64,000 bases of DNA from contig WNNJ02000804.1 in NCBI GenBank assembly GCA_012934845.2, positions 1 through 64,000 on the forward strand. The letters are read 5' to 3'. A program made the translations under genes and the position numbers. The stretch comes from Pomphorhynchus laevis (taxonomy: Eukaryota > Acanthocephala > Palaeacanthocephala > Echinorhynchida > Pomphorhynchidae). Each line of letters opens with the position of its first letter. The first letter of the stretch is position 1. Positions 33,661-45,292 of the stretch are shown here, piece after piece. Under the pieces are notes generated by a model. It was not told where the DNA came from. It worked only from the letters and a program-made list of their open reading frames with translations, and ran no database searches.

Positions 33661-33782
33661 AAATACATAAAAAGAAGTTGGCCGGTATAAATGAGACCTG
33701 CGCTGGCATTTGTCAGTGCTTTTGATAATGATCATATGCAGTGAGCAGTAGTACTGTTCTAGCGCACTCCACGAGATTTTTG

Positions 33783-34134
33783 GAGTTTTTCTAGTACCTC
33801 ATACACATGACTCGTGTCTGTGCCATCTGCCAATCCTCATCTGCATCCAGTAATGAGAGGGATATAGAAATGATGAGTCATAGTGATGACGAAACGGTAT
33901 TTGTTACTGTTATCGTTGTTCTTCGCGCCTGGCTTAAATGATTAGCACTATATATAGTACTATATATAGTGCTAATCATTTAAGCCAGGCGCGAAGAACA
34001 ACGATAACAGTAACAAATACCGTTTCGTCATCACTATGACTCATCATTTCTATATCCCTCTCATTACTGGATGCAGATGAGGATCGGCATATGGCAGGGA
34101 CACGAGTCATATGTACGAGGTACTAGACAAACTC
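33783..34134. repeat. fold-back palindrome with ~176-bp arms
   Basis: Centre at 33958/33959 in AGCACTATATATAGT|ACTATATATAGTGCT. The inner ~140 bp of each arm match without visible mismatch and the outer ~40 bp carry several. Each arm holds the same short frame beginning MTRV.AIC.SSSASSNERD (plus strand from 33806 in the left arm, minus strand in the right arm), ending VVLRAWLK. The arms differ at a few codons in the outer part. It could be a fold-back transposon or an inverted duplication of an unknown exon. Confidence 0.88.
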
Positions 34135-34334
34135 TAATAGTACTAGATATAGTTGAGATAATTTATCTTTTTCTCATTGCCGATCTTGACTTTACTTCAA
34201 TCGCATAAATGTGTCAATAGATGATCTTGATTCATTCAGAGGATATAAAAGTAATATATAAGATAGCTTTATATAATCAATATTTTCGCTAAAATCTGGA
34301 CTTCGATAATCAGTTTAATGTATTACTTCGAGAC

Positions 34335-34395
34335 GTTCCTAACCACTCAGCAGTAATCCTCAGTCGGATGAAGTGGTTAGGGTGCGTTTCGATTG
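34335..34395 (+). repeat. inverted repeat CCTAACCACT/AGTGGTTAGG
   Basis: A 10-bp perfect stem around AGCAGTAATCCTC and CGGATGA. The loop words resemble those of the motif at 26.2 kb (AGCAGTTCCTCCTGATGA), so it may be a decayed relative. Confidence 0.45.
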
Positions 34396-34657
34396 ATTTT
34401 ATGATAACTATAAAGACATTTTTTCATCATCAAATATGAATAACAATCAATTGTAGCCAGCTTTGGCTCCTGAACCGTATTGTAAAACGACTTTTCACAA
34501 TATTCCATTTAGAATCTTGCGATACATTCAGTATTTTCATAATCAACCGATACGCATTTCTGCTTTAGAAAATACTAGAATGTGCACACATGCAGCAAGC
34601 CAGTAAAAATGCACGTAGGCTTTGTCTACCATAATAAAAAATTGCTCGTGTTCATAA

Positions 34658-34790
34658 CCAGGTTTTGATTATATCTCCGGTCCCAAAGCACAATGCGGCC
34701 GAATTGGTATACTTATTGTCAATAAGTATTAACATTTAACAAAAATCAAAACGTAAATTAAAAATCGGCTCTTAATTGAGGAGACGGCTC
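34658..34790 (+). repeat. dispersed repeat, copy 2 of 2
   Basis: Direct repeat of 31780-31915. In this copy the sequence continues 'gaggagacggctctttatt', so the shared part stops at about 34787. Confidence 0.9.
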
Positions 34791-34799
34791 TTTATTATC

Positions 34800-37700
34800 G
34801 AAGTATATAAAATCTTTATGTACTTCGATAGGTACTGTACAAAGGATTTATTCTATTTGTGAAACATTAAAAAAGACATGCTGACCAATGGCCGTCAGAG
34901 CTGTTGTAACTGGTTTTGGAATCAAATGCATTTGAATTTAATATTACATACAAAGGAAGGAACTGCGGTACACCGGTCGCACCAACCTACGCAAATATGT
35001 TTATTGCAAATATATAAGAGAATTTTATATCCAAACAGTAAGAGAATCCCACATTTTAGTGGAGGTATATAGAAGGTATACTCATAATATAGCCTGCTAA
35101 TTTATTATTCCTAAAACATTGTATTTATAGGGAATCTGACAAACATGATGTTATTCACATGAAAGTCTAAAAATCTTAAAAACCTTCTAAACTGATTAAT
35201 TAGATATTAATCTCTGGTTAATTCAACTAACCAGAGATTTTGGAAAGGATGAAGAATAGCTTGCACACCGAATAATGTGACACCATAGCAAATTGCATCT
35301 ACAAAATATTTTCAAAAGACTCGGAATTTAAGTGATCTTTTGATCTTATCCCAAGATCGTATTAATACAAATTTTGGAAGACAAAATTTTTATGGGAGAA
35401 ATGAAAGATGTGCTAAAACTAAATGTAAATTTTGAACATAAATGAAGTTACCAAATTAAAAAGCAGCATAGCATCGTTAGAATATAAATAATGGTGACAC
35501 TGTGGATGTAATTTATCCACATTGTGGATGAATTATATTGTGGATGTAATTTGTAGACAACAGTATTTTGGAGAATCGAGGTGCTAATTCCGAATAAGAG
35601 TGAGGAAATCAAAAATAATCGGGATAATCATTACGATGTACATTTTTAGAAGACTGATACTTTTAGTTGCACACAAAACAACACCGAATTACTTGAGTTT
35701 TATTTTGTTTGGGATTGAGCAGTTTCTTAATATTTGCATAAATTTTAATTATTTACCAAATGAATAAATTAATTAAAAATAATGCTTGCATTATGTTATT
35801 GATGTTTATGTATATAAATAAAAATTTTTACATACATAAAAATGTATATATATCTTAAAAATATAGTAAAAATGCAAATTTATAAAAAATGAAAATTAAA
35901 TATAATATATAGTGAATGTGGACAACATTATGCTGGAGAAAACAATTTAAAATTTAAAGATTTTACAAATTTTTATTTATAAAAAGATTTTCAAAAAGAT
36001 TTTATTCGTAATAAATAACATATTTTTATATTAAAATTATACAATTAATCATTTATTTATACATGAAATAATCTATATTTGATGGAATTATAGTGTAAAT
36101 CCCAACTGCAAAGTGGTGCTCCCAATTAGGTAAATTATTTAATAATTAAATCAGCTCTTTTTCATTATAATTTATACATCGAATAAAAATAAATATATCG
36201 AATGTAATTTTAATATAAAATATAAAGGGTTACGTAGGTTTCCGGTTATACAAATATAGTTGCTGTAAAAAATTATTCCAAACTCGTTATGCTTTCGATA
36301 ATTTCAGAGCCTTTTAATTTTTGGTATAATATTTTAGTTGCTAGATTGCTATTTGTCAAATAAAAATGGTAAAAAAAATAAGTTTTAAACAATTTCATAG
36401 TTAAATGGATCAGACAATTTGGACTTGCTCGTGACTAACCCCAATCCTGATAGAAGTACACAAGTTTCATTTAGTTTTTCATTCACTATTAAACATAAAG
36501 TGTGAAGTTGAATCAACGATGTGTTTAGTTGCCAACTTTTATCGATTTTAGTATATTTAAGCTACATGTGAATCTTCGCAAGAAAAATCAAATAGTCTTA
36601 TATTTTTCTTTACTTACTTGATGAAGTAAAGATATAATACTCCTGTTCGTTTCTTCAGGTATAACTGTTAATTTTGAATCCTAAATATACAATTAAATTT
36701 AAATTCGATATCGTTATATTTATATTTATCGGTATATTTAGGATTCCAAAAGATAAAAATAAAAAAATATCAGATGTTCTACGGAATTCTTTCAAATGCT
36801 AATATTATTTTTAAGAAAACTGGTTCTAACATCACACTAAATGCACGAAACCGAATCCGATTGAATTTAAAATGCACATAATGAAATAATTTATTTTATT
36901 TTTATTTTTATGTAAATCCGTAAATCCTCGATTCTTAGAAATACAAATTTCTGCATCGGCCTGCCTGGAAAGCTATAAAAGTAACAGAAAACTACATGTT
37001 ATTATCAAGATAATATGCTCTATAGCTCTAGTGTCCATATATTTAGAAACCAGAACGTCTAAATCATTTGTTAGCCCTTGTGCTTCGTTACATGAAATAT
37101 GAATTTTCATTTATTTACAAAAATACTTATATTGTTCCCTGCGTATAAATCAGTATTTATAGATGTCTGGCAATGACATTCAATAAGTTTTGATCGGAAA
37201 GTTACAAACTTTTCGATCATAACAGAAAAATTATGATAAATTCGGAATTCAAACTTTCCGAATTAATTTAGGCAGGCATTTCTTAATATATGATAGCAAA
37301 ATGCTATTTGATGATGTCAAAAAATACATATTACAGTTCAAATTATAATTCATAATTATAAATTAAAATTATATTTATAATAATATTGGATATGTATTAA
37401 ATATTGAAATTGATTTTTAGACAAATTTTAAAAAATTTTTGAATAAAATCTTAGACACTAAATATTTTAAGTTCTTGTGAATAACTAAATGTTCCAATAT
37501 GAAATTTGTCAAGCATCATCAAAATACTAAAGGAAAACAAGGATTTTGTAAAAATTTTAAAATATTTTATACTGACATTTTTTTTGTGTACGTAGTAAAT
37601 GATAAACAGTAAATTTACATACAAAATGACAACAATATCCAATTTAAATTAAATTAGCTTATAATTAAATATACTATACCGCAGAACTCGAACTGGACTC

Positions 37701-38790
37701 TAGGGCTATAGATAAGCATTTTTATAAATAAGATAAAAATACCGAGGAAATTGATAAAAACTTGTAAATTATTTAAAATGATTATTATCAGAATATGAAA
37801 TTACATGAAGTGGTCTAATTCAACAAGATACCGATATTTATGGTGATTTGTTTAAAAACTAATTTATTTTTGACAGAGCTTTTCGATTAGTTGAGTTTAG
37901 TCTCACGTTATTATCACTTTCGTGATATTATAATAACGTACGACATTAAATTATAGAAAACAAGTAAAATTACGAATCAAAATAATTATAATTTAAGAAT
38001 TAAATGACAATCCGCTAATAATTTAATTTACTAATTTATTTTTTAATTAAATTAATAATTTAATTTAATAATTTACTTTTAATTTAATTAACATAACGAT
38101 TGTACGCCACAAATAGAGTGTGAAGCAATGAATGACAAATCACGTCGTGCTCTGACAACAAACGGTACTTTTTCTAAAACCCGAAATCGGGATTTTTCAA
38201 ACTCATCAGACACTTTTGTAAAAGGATACATTTTAGTTATCTACTAAGCGTGTATTTCATACTTTTTAAGCTCTTGGATAATATGCATATTATACCATTT
38301 ATTTGTTTTAAATACATAGAATTTCCTAATAGAAAGATTCGTTCTCATCTAGCTAACTTCTTTTGCATTCTAATTTCGATGGTATGTTTTTTCAGATTTG
38401 ATTCAACATTAATATTCCTTTTGTTTTTAATATTTTATTCACCAGTCTATAAAACTAACGACAAGTATATAAATAATATAAGTTGAAGATTTCAAAATAC
38501 ACGTCGTGAACAGTTTCTATTTTAAGTTGTCTTTTGCATGTTTTTGTTTCTTAAGTTTTTATCAGTTATATAGTTATTAATATAGCCCTTACTTACTTAC
38601 TTATATAATTACTTTTTTACAATGATAGCTTTTGTAATAGTTTTTTCTTATAAATTATACATTTATATTTCAGCTCTTTTATATCTTGACGGTATAATTT
38701 GACTTTGAAAATTGTGTAAAACAGTTTCAAACGAAATAATGTTAAAGTATTCGTTCGTCACTAGATGGATGTTATATTAAACACTATTAT
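34800..38790. other. AT-rich stretch, no feature seen
   Basis: About 4 kb without a recognisable exon, repeat or transposon protein. Short open frames (34878-35072, 37451-37642, 38250-38486) have no family resemblance and AT-driven composition. Confidence 0.55.
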
Positions 38791-40320
38791 GGAGTTTGCT
38801 GTGTAGAGGATGCGGAAACACATTTTTTACTAATCATTTGAAATTGTTATCAACAGCGATGAACATTGAAAGTAAGTATACGACGAAGCGATCAAATCAT
38901 TTCATGAAAACAAATTTTCCAGCAAATGCGGACAGTAAAGAAGGTAAGTGCACTTTGTTCGTTAAATTTGATCTCGAGCACGGAGAGAGAACTACCCCAT
39001 GTACCAAAATTGGAAAATTTTGTAATTGTGACCTTCTCCAACCATTCGAAAAACATAACTTATTCAATAAGTTTCTGAAAGGATTCACAGAAATGTACAA
39101 AAAAGGATATTATTCAACTCCATAAAGTATTCTGAAGCTGAAATTCGAATATCCTTCTGTACTTCAGACCTCGCAGTTGGCTACATCGAGTATTTCAAGA
39201 GGAGTTTTTCTGATTCTGGAACGATAACATTCAAGCCAATCGAGGCATCCGTAAAAATCAATAACATTCCGTCCTTTCTGTCAGATGACGACGTACAGGC
39301 TCTGGAAAAAGAATACAATGTATCTAATATGCGTTTAATCACGGGAAGGAATAGCCTTCCGATACCCGTGGCCTTCTGCTCAACGTCTGTGGACCAGGCA
39401 GAATGCCTTGTGAATACCTCATGTAACCCTCTCCTTGGACATAACCTGTCTTTTACTGTTATAGATTCAGATTCCCAGACGTATCCCATTGCAATAGCTG
39501 TCATCAATAGGGGCATTGGGCATCAAAATGCAATCTTCCCTCAACTTGTGGGGTATGCGGATCGCCAAATGATCATTTTGGAAAATGCGAAATGCCTCCC
39601 TACTGTTCAAACTGGGGTGGGGAACACCCATCCTAGTCAAGAAAATACAGCTTCTTTAAAAACTATAAGAAACGCCATTGCGAATCGCCAGCTAAACCGG
39701 CTAACTTCGCCGAAACTTGCTCGGACAATATTAGATCAACTGAAAAAAATTTCCTGATACTAGGCAACAGGCTATTATGAAAGAAATACATACATTAATA
39801 CAATATCTATTTGCCAAGTTCAATCAGTCACGAATTACTCCAACGACAAATACTAAGTCGTCTAAAGGAGCACCCTATTCGAAGAAGCTTATCGAATCTA
39901 TGCTGAGTCTATCCTCTTTAGCATTGGATAAAAAAGACAAAGTTTGTGAAGTAGCGGTCACCTCGGGAAATGAAGATAATGCCCATGGGCAAGTGACTCC
40001 ACCTAGTTTGGCAGGGAGTGGAAAGGGCAACCGTCTCATTTACGGTTTCGACTAGAAGGAGGCATTCCACTCCATTTAAATCAACATAATGGGGAGTACT
40101 CAAGAGTCTTTTTCACTGAATATCCTTTAGTGGAATTCGTGAGGTGCTTCCGTCCTTAGCCTTCTATCTGGTAGAGTCGCAGATGTTATAGGCAGATGTT
40201 AAATGCATATGTTATAGTCCTTCAGGAGACGCGGTATATCCGTCTCACCCTGGGCATTACTCGATTTATTCCTAAGCATATATACACCCACTATACTCCG
40301 TACATAACCCCGCCTCAGTC

Positions 40321-40611
40321 CTCTTCATCTCCAAGTCTTTTACCCTAGTTAAGAGCTCCTTAGAATCTTTGCTCTTAATAAACTATTCTTGTCCAGCCAT
40401 GTCTTGCTTAGCTATATCACTCTGTAAAAACGGTAAACGCATCCTGAAGTGACATTCTGAATGTCACTCCTCTTCATCTCTAAGTATTTTACCCTAGTTA
40501 AGAGCTCCTTAGAATCTTTGCTCTTAATAAACTATTCTTGTCCAGCCATGTCTTGCTTAGCTATATCACTCTGTAAAAACGGTAAACACATCCTGAAGTG
40601 ACATTCTGAAT
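40321..40611. repeat. 149-bp tandem duplication inside the LINE
   Basis: 'ctcttcatctccaagtcttt' begins at 40321 and again (two or three changes) at 40470. The copies are nearly identical, so the duplication is younger than the LINE's decay. Confidence 0.95.
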
Positions 40612-41379
40612 CGTATATTAGGTAGCGGTTATGACATGTTACTTAATGACTTCAACGACATAATTGATCGTTAGATCAATGCAGCACTCCGCAGAGCCAG
40701 GAACGACTATCTTATTCAAAAACCACCTTCCCCAACTTTCATTGTTTAACAACTAATTCTCTCCTTGACATTTTACTGCTACATAAGATGTGGTTGTTAA
40801 AATTTATCTGTACTGAGCAGTCGCGACAACAACATACCACCTCTAATGACCTAATTCGCTGGCGGATAGAGGAAGATACGTTGCTTAGAAGGAAGTTTCA
40901 TTTTTATCCTATCAGAGTGGCCTTCTCTCAGGCAGCTATAAAACTCTTCCCCGTAATTGGAAATGAGAGTTTGACCGAATTTAATTCCTACCTCTCTTCG
41001 CTAGCTACTGCATTTCTCTCGACTACCTATAAAGGTCGTACATAGAATCCCACTCCAACAAAACTCAAGGTCCTAGTTTAAATGGTTCACATCCTCAATC
41101 TCACTGTTTCTGCCAGACAGGTCCTCTCGAATAAATACTGGAGAACTAGATATAAGTTCAAGCTGAGTAGATATAGGGCAAGCATTGCTCGCCTTAATCC
41201 TTCTTAGTTTTCCTTTTGGAAGATATTCAAGAAGGAGGTTTATCTACTAGAAGGATAGAGCCATTGGTTGGATCGGTAGCATAAGTCTTACCAAAGTTTT
41301 GAGAAGTCACTATCCCTACATAATTATGGAACCACGCGAACTCCCCAACCAATCCCGCCTTGGTGTGACTTCAGGAGCA

Positions 41380-41870
41380 GATACTTATCTGTCACATATA
41401 TCCTAAACTCCTAGGGCAACTTCTAGGCACCTCTAAATCCCACTCACCAATTTCCACTAGGGTCTGTCAGCTTTTGACAGACACTCAGATAAAGATCCAA
41501 CGTTCTTTATGTACTATAACTCAAAGCCGTGCGAATTAAACAATGATAACAATGATTAAGTTTAACCGGGGATGGACTCATGTGACGAGCGTTAAAATAA
41601 CCAGATATGATGACACACTCTCTCTGAATAGATCACTTAAAAAATCGAGACTTTATCTACAATATCACAAGCAGATAAAGTTGAATTGGAATTGCAACCG
41701 ATTAAAACAAGGTTGCATGTTTCTAAGCATATCACGATAAATGAATTATCTGTCACAGATATACTAAATTCCTGGCTTATACTAAACTCCTGGGGGCCAC
41801 TTCCGGGTACCTTCAAACTCCACGCGCCACTCTCCACAAAGGTCTGTCAGCTTTTAACAGATAGTCAGAG
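41380..41870. repeat. diverged ~120-bp duplication inside the LINE
   Basis: 'ttatctgtcacatatatcct' to 'gtctgtcagcttttgacaga' (about 41385-41495) recurs at about 41746-41865 with many changes and a small insertion. The spacing is about 360 bp. Confidence 0.75.
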
Positions 41871-43019
41871 AAAGGAGGTCGCCATCACAATGCTACTAGC
41901 CTCCACGTCCAATGTTGCTGGCGTTAATATCAGCACTCGTGTTTTTAAACCAAAAAAATCGATTTCATGTCCTAAAGATCTGCGGTCTATCTCGATTCAA
42001 AACTCCCTCATCTCGATTGACGAAAAGGCGCTAGCGCGTAAAATCCGCGACCATCTAAGTATGCGAAATTTAATCCCATAGGGTTTCATGAGTACGTAAA
42101 AGATTGCGATAAGTGAATTGCATCAGTTTTGCCAAGATAATAGTCATCAGCTTGCTGTGGCTGTTTATCTTGACTTTTCTGCTGCATTTGACCGCATTTC
42201 CATTCCTTTTATTCTCTGTTCTCTCAAGTCCCTTAGGTTGCCTGCGAGAATTGTTAACAGGGTGATAATATTGTTGTATACCAAGAGATTCTTCTATGAA
42301 GATGACCTTGAAGCACGTCAGTTCTACCCTATTACATGGGTGCCGTCAAGGCTCCCCACTTTCTCCAATCTTGTATCTTGCTGCCTCAATTGAACTATAC
42401 AAGAAATTCAAACGCTATCAAGATTTACATCATCTTAATCTACAGATTAAGATGATGATACCACACCACTGTTCTCTGAACGCAAATGTAAAGATGTAGT
42501 ATTGACATCAGCCGTTTCTTTTTAAGATTAAAAGATCAGTTGCAATCATTCGATCTTGTTTTAAACCCCGAAAAATCGCAGATGATCGTCTTTCATGGCG
42601 CCCCTGCCACCAAAAAGAAACTTAAGAGATTAACACTTTCTGCACTCTCCTCCATTTTGCAGCCTCAACCACTCCCCATCTTTACGAGTCGAGTAAAATA
42701 TTTGGGGTTCACCGTTACGATGAATTGGTCGGCGAAAGCTGACCTGGATAGACTCAAACTTATCATGAAGAAAGCTAGGTGGGCCCTAAAACAGAGCTCA
42801 GCATCTGGCATTGAATTCGAAAACCCAAGTGCGCCTCTGGGGTACCTCAGCTATATCGGGATTAGCCTTTTTTCAAGAGGACATTCCCACGAGCAAATCT
42901 TAAGATTTATCAAGCTCATTATCTCAAGATTACCGAACATAGTCCGCTTCGACTAAATTCTTCGGGAGTGAAAGACCACGGATGGTTCAGTCGGAGGGCG
43001 GCGTGTTGGTGTGACTAAA

Positions 43020-43120
43020 GGGCTCAGATCCCACTGGACCTGAGGCCGTGAATTATTACTGAAGACTGCCGCTGATACAAAGAAGAAAGAACTAGAAATA
43101 TTCGCAGTCTTAATTTGACT
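43020..43120 (+). other. LINE 3' UTR with conserved stem-loop
   Basis: GGCTCAGATCCCACTGGACC then TGAGGCC can form a CTCAG/CTGAG hairpin. The same sequence is present on the minus strand at 57783-57812. In non-LTR elements a 3' stem-loop is often the RT recognition signal; that role here is inference. Confidence 0.6.
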
Positions 43121-43149
43121 GTCTTTATAACAGTTGTTATTTATTTAAG

Positions 43150-44025
43150 AAAATCTTTATTATTATGAAATTGTTATTGAAATTTGAGTAGGGTTCAAAA
43201 AAAGACTAATAGACGTTTTAACCAAGCGATAAGTCATTTTTATACAGTGAAATGTTAAATAAATATTTTAATCAAGTGATTATGATATAATCAAGTAGTT
43301 GTTGATTAGCTCTAGTAAGTGATTTCAAACGACTATCCATCTGAAGACTCAACGAATATGGATGGCACTATAAATCTAATCCAAAATGCAGCTTGTCTTT
43401 ACTCAAATGGTAATAAATGATTTTTATAGAATATCGAATTTAGTTCTTTTTGATTCTCAGTTAGTGTCTCAATACACTTAAGAGCGAGAATTTTATTATT
43501 ATGTTAAATATCTTCAAAGCGCCGATTGATCCTCGAAGTGTGACGTTTACATAACTGTTGTGTTTATAAGAGGTTTGCACAAACCCAAAATTTACAGACT
43601 TATTTAATAAATAAAAGGTTCCTCACTTAAATTATTATATTTTCAATAAAAACATTGCGGAATATTTAAAACACATTATAAACACATTAATCATATTAAT
43701 TAGCATATTAATCATTAATGTAAACATATTCGTGATTAGATAAGATATTAATAAGATAATAATATTAATAAGATAATAATATTAATAATATTAATAATAT
43801 TAATAAATTTCATTCATTTTATGATATTAAATGAATGAAAAGATAATTATCAAATAATTTAATTAATTCAAATGAAGAATGTAAATGACTGCATACTGTA
43901 CAGGTATGATACTTTACAGAATTCGTAGAACTATCTGACAGCCATAAACGACAAATTCTTTTGTCCGATAAAGTTTAAATATCTTATGGCCCACAGAATA
44001 TGAGTGATATATTCCATATATTTTA
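43150..44025. other. AT-rich stretch, no feature seen
   Basis: No coding or repeat structure beyond short TAA/ATT runs (43741-43810). Confidence 0.5.
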
Positions 44026-44029
44026 ATTT

Positions 44030-44280
44030 TGTCCTATATCAGTCGCTATTCCCAGGGCCTTAATATCTTTCTTGCCGCAATCCTTCCAGCGTTTATTTGA
44101 CCTTCCGTGACGTCATTTCTCTTTGATCTCGACCTTTTCAGCGCTTCCTATCCAGTGATCGTCTTCTCCTCGGGCATGTAGTAGGACAAATGACGTCGCG
44201 GAAGGCCAAAGAAACGCTAAAGGATTGAGTCAAAAATGACATGACGGCCCTGGAAATAGCAACCGATATGGTACATGAGA
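44030..44280. mobile_element. two inverted copies of an RTE-like LINE tail
   Basis: The minus-strand arm (44125-44030) reads NKRWKDCGKKDIKALGIATD, and the plus-strand arm (44190-44290) reads KETLKD, VKNDMTALEIATDMVHEMAH. Both resemble the RTE/CR1 ORF2 end (RPxKRWxDxVxxDMxALGxxTDMVHxRxxW). The arms share about 80% identity and face each other across ~65 bp of other sequence. Confidence 0.68.
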
Positions 44281-45159
44281 TGGCTCACATTAGTTCTGTG
44301 TCGAAGAAGTTGTTGGCGGAAGCGACCTCTCTGTGAGAGATAAGTTGAAGAAGATATTAAATATTTAAATATCACATACACAGTGGTTACCCTTTATAAA
44401 CATTGATACAACATATTTGCTGCCTTTTACAGTTAGCAACAAAAAGACGATCTTACAGTTAAGGTGTTTTTATTTGTATAAATGACACTATTTACAACTG
44501 TGTAAAATCCCGGTATAAAACAATATGTATTCTCAGTGTAATGTTTTCAGAAGCTACAAACTGATGATACATTTCTTAATCAGCCAGAAGCTTTTTATGA
44601 AATAGACATGTTAAATAGTGTGATAAAGGAATTATCAATAATTATCAATTTCGAACAATTTGTTAGGTTTTCAGCATTGAATAGTTGTTTTGCAAGCAAA
44701 GTAAATTTTAGAGCTCACAGTTACCGTGATATAAAAGACAAAATACTTTAAAAGCATAGAAACTATAAAAATTCAAACTATAAATATTTGACTTCAAAAT
44801 GTAATAAGAAAAATAAGACAGGCTCTTATAGTCATTTTAATATGTGACAAAATATAAGAATAAGCTAAAATAAGAAATGAGCACGTAAATTGATAGCAGT
44901 TACAAAAATGTCAACCGTAAGATCTACTGCTTAGAAAGCGTTGACAATCGATGGTTATCAAATGGCATGGTAATCTAAAGTAACCTAATGAATCGTTTCT
45001 AACAAAAATTTCATTTTAAAATGAATACTTGAGATTATAAAAATTAGTATTCAGTAAAAAAGCTTTCTTATTTCCATCAAATTTTTAAAAGATATACTAA
45101 ATAATCAGTATTTGTGAACTAAATAATCAAATTTCATTATAAGAAATACGTCATTAGCG
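44281..45159. other. AT-rich stretch, no feature seen
   Basis: Nothing recognised. Confidence 0.5.
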
Positions 45160-45275
45160 TAATTGGCGCAGCTGCTTATGTTGTGTTGAGGAATAGATGC
45201 CGAAAACTGATAGCAATGCAGATCCTCTTGATGGCATTTATCCCTTTACTATCAACTATGATACGTTTATCTCAA
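45160..45275 (+). ncRNA. second copy of the structured motif at 26.2 kb
   Basis: Reads GCAGCTGCTTATGTTGTG, TTGAGGAATAGATGCC, GAAAACTGATAGCAATGCAG, ATCCTCTTGATGGCATTTAT. GAATAGATGCC pairs with GGCATTTATC and GAGGA with TCCTC, as in the 26.2-kb copy, although several paired bases differ. It lies just upstream of the 2.2-kb repeat. Confidence 0.4.
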
Positions 45276-45292
45276 CAATAATTTTTATAGAG

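Larger units (their letters stand above)
38796..43120 (+). mobile_element. mosaic LINE with ORF1 (RRM-like) and decayed ORF2
   Basis: 38796-39122 is a Cys/Lys-rich open frame. 39130-39757 reads VKINNIPSFLSDDDVQALEK then NMRLITGRNSLPIPVAFCST, an RRM-like ORF1 pattern of non-LTR elements, followed by a basic C-terminal part (39777-40055). 40660-41045 resembles the segment between endonuclease and RT (INAALRRARNDYLIQKP...RWRIEEDTLLRRKF). The RT follows: LARKIRDHL, AVYLDFSAAFDRISIPFI, LHGCRQGSPLSPILYLA, DDTTPLFSERK, LVLNPEKSQMIVFHG, VKYLGFTVTMNWSAKADL. The endonuclease is missing and many stops and frameshifts occur. Its 3' UTR hairpin region recurs at 57.8 kb. Confidence 0.82.

Noticed and set aside
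39181-39516. 111-codon minus-strand open frame
   Set aside because: Antisense to the RRM-like ORF1 of the LINE on the plus strand, which explains its coding-like composition.
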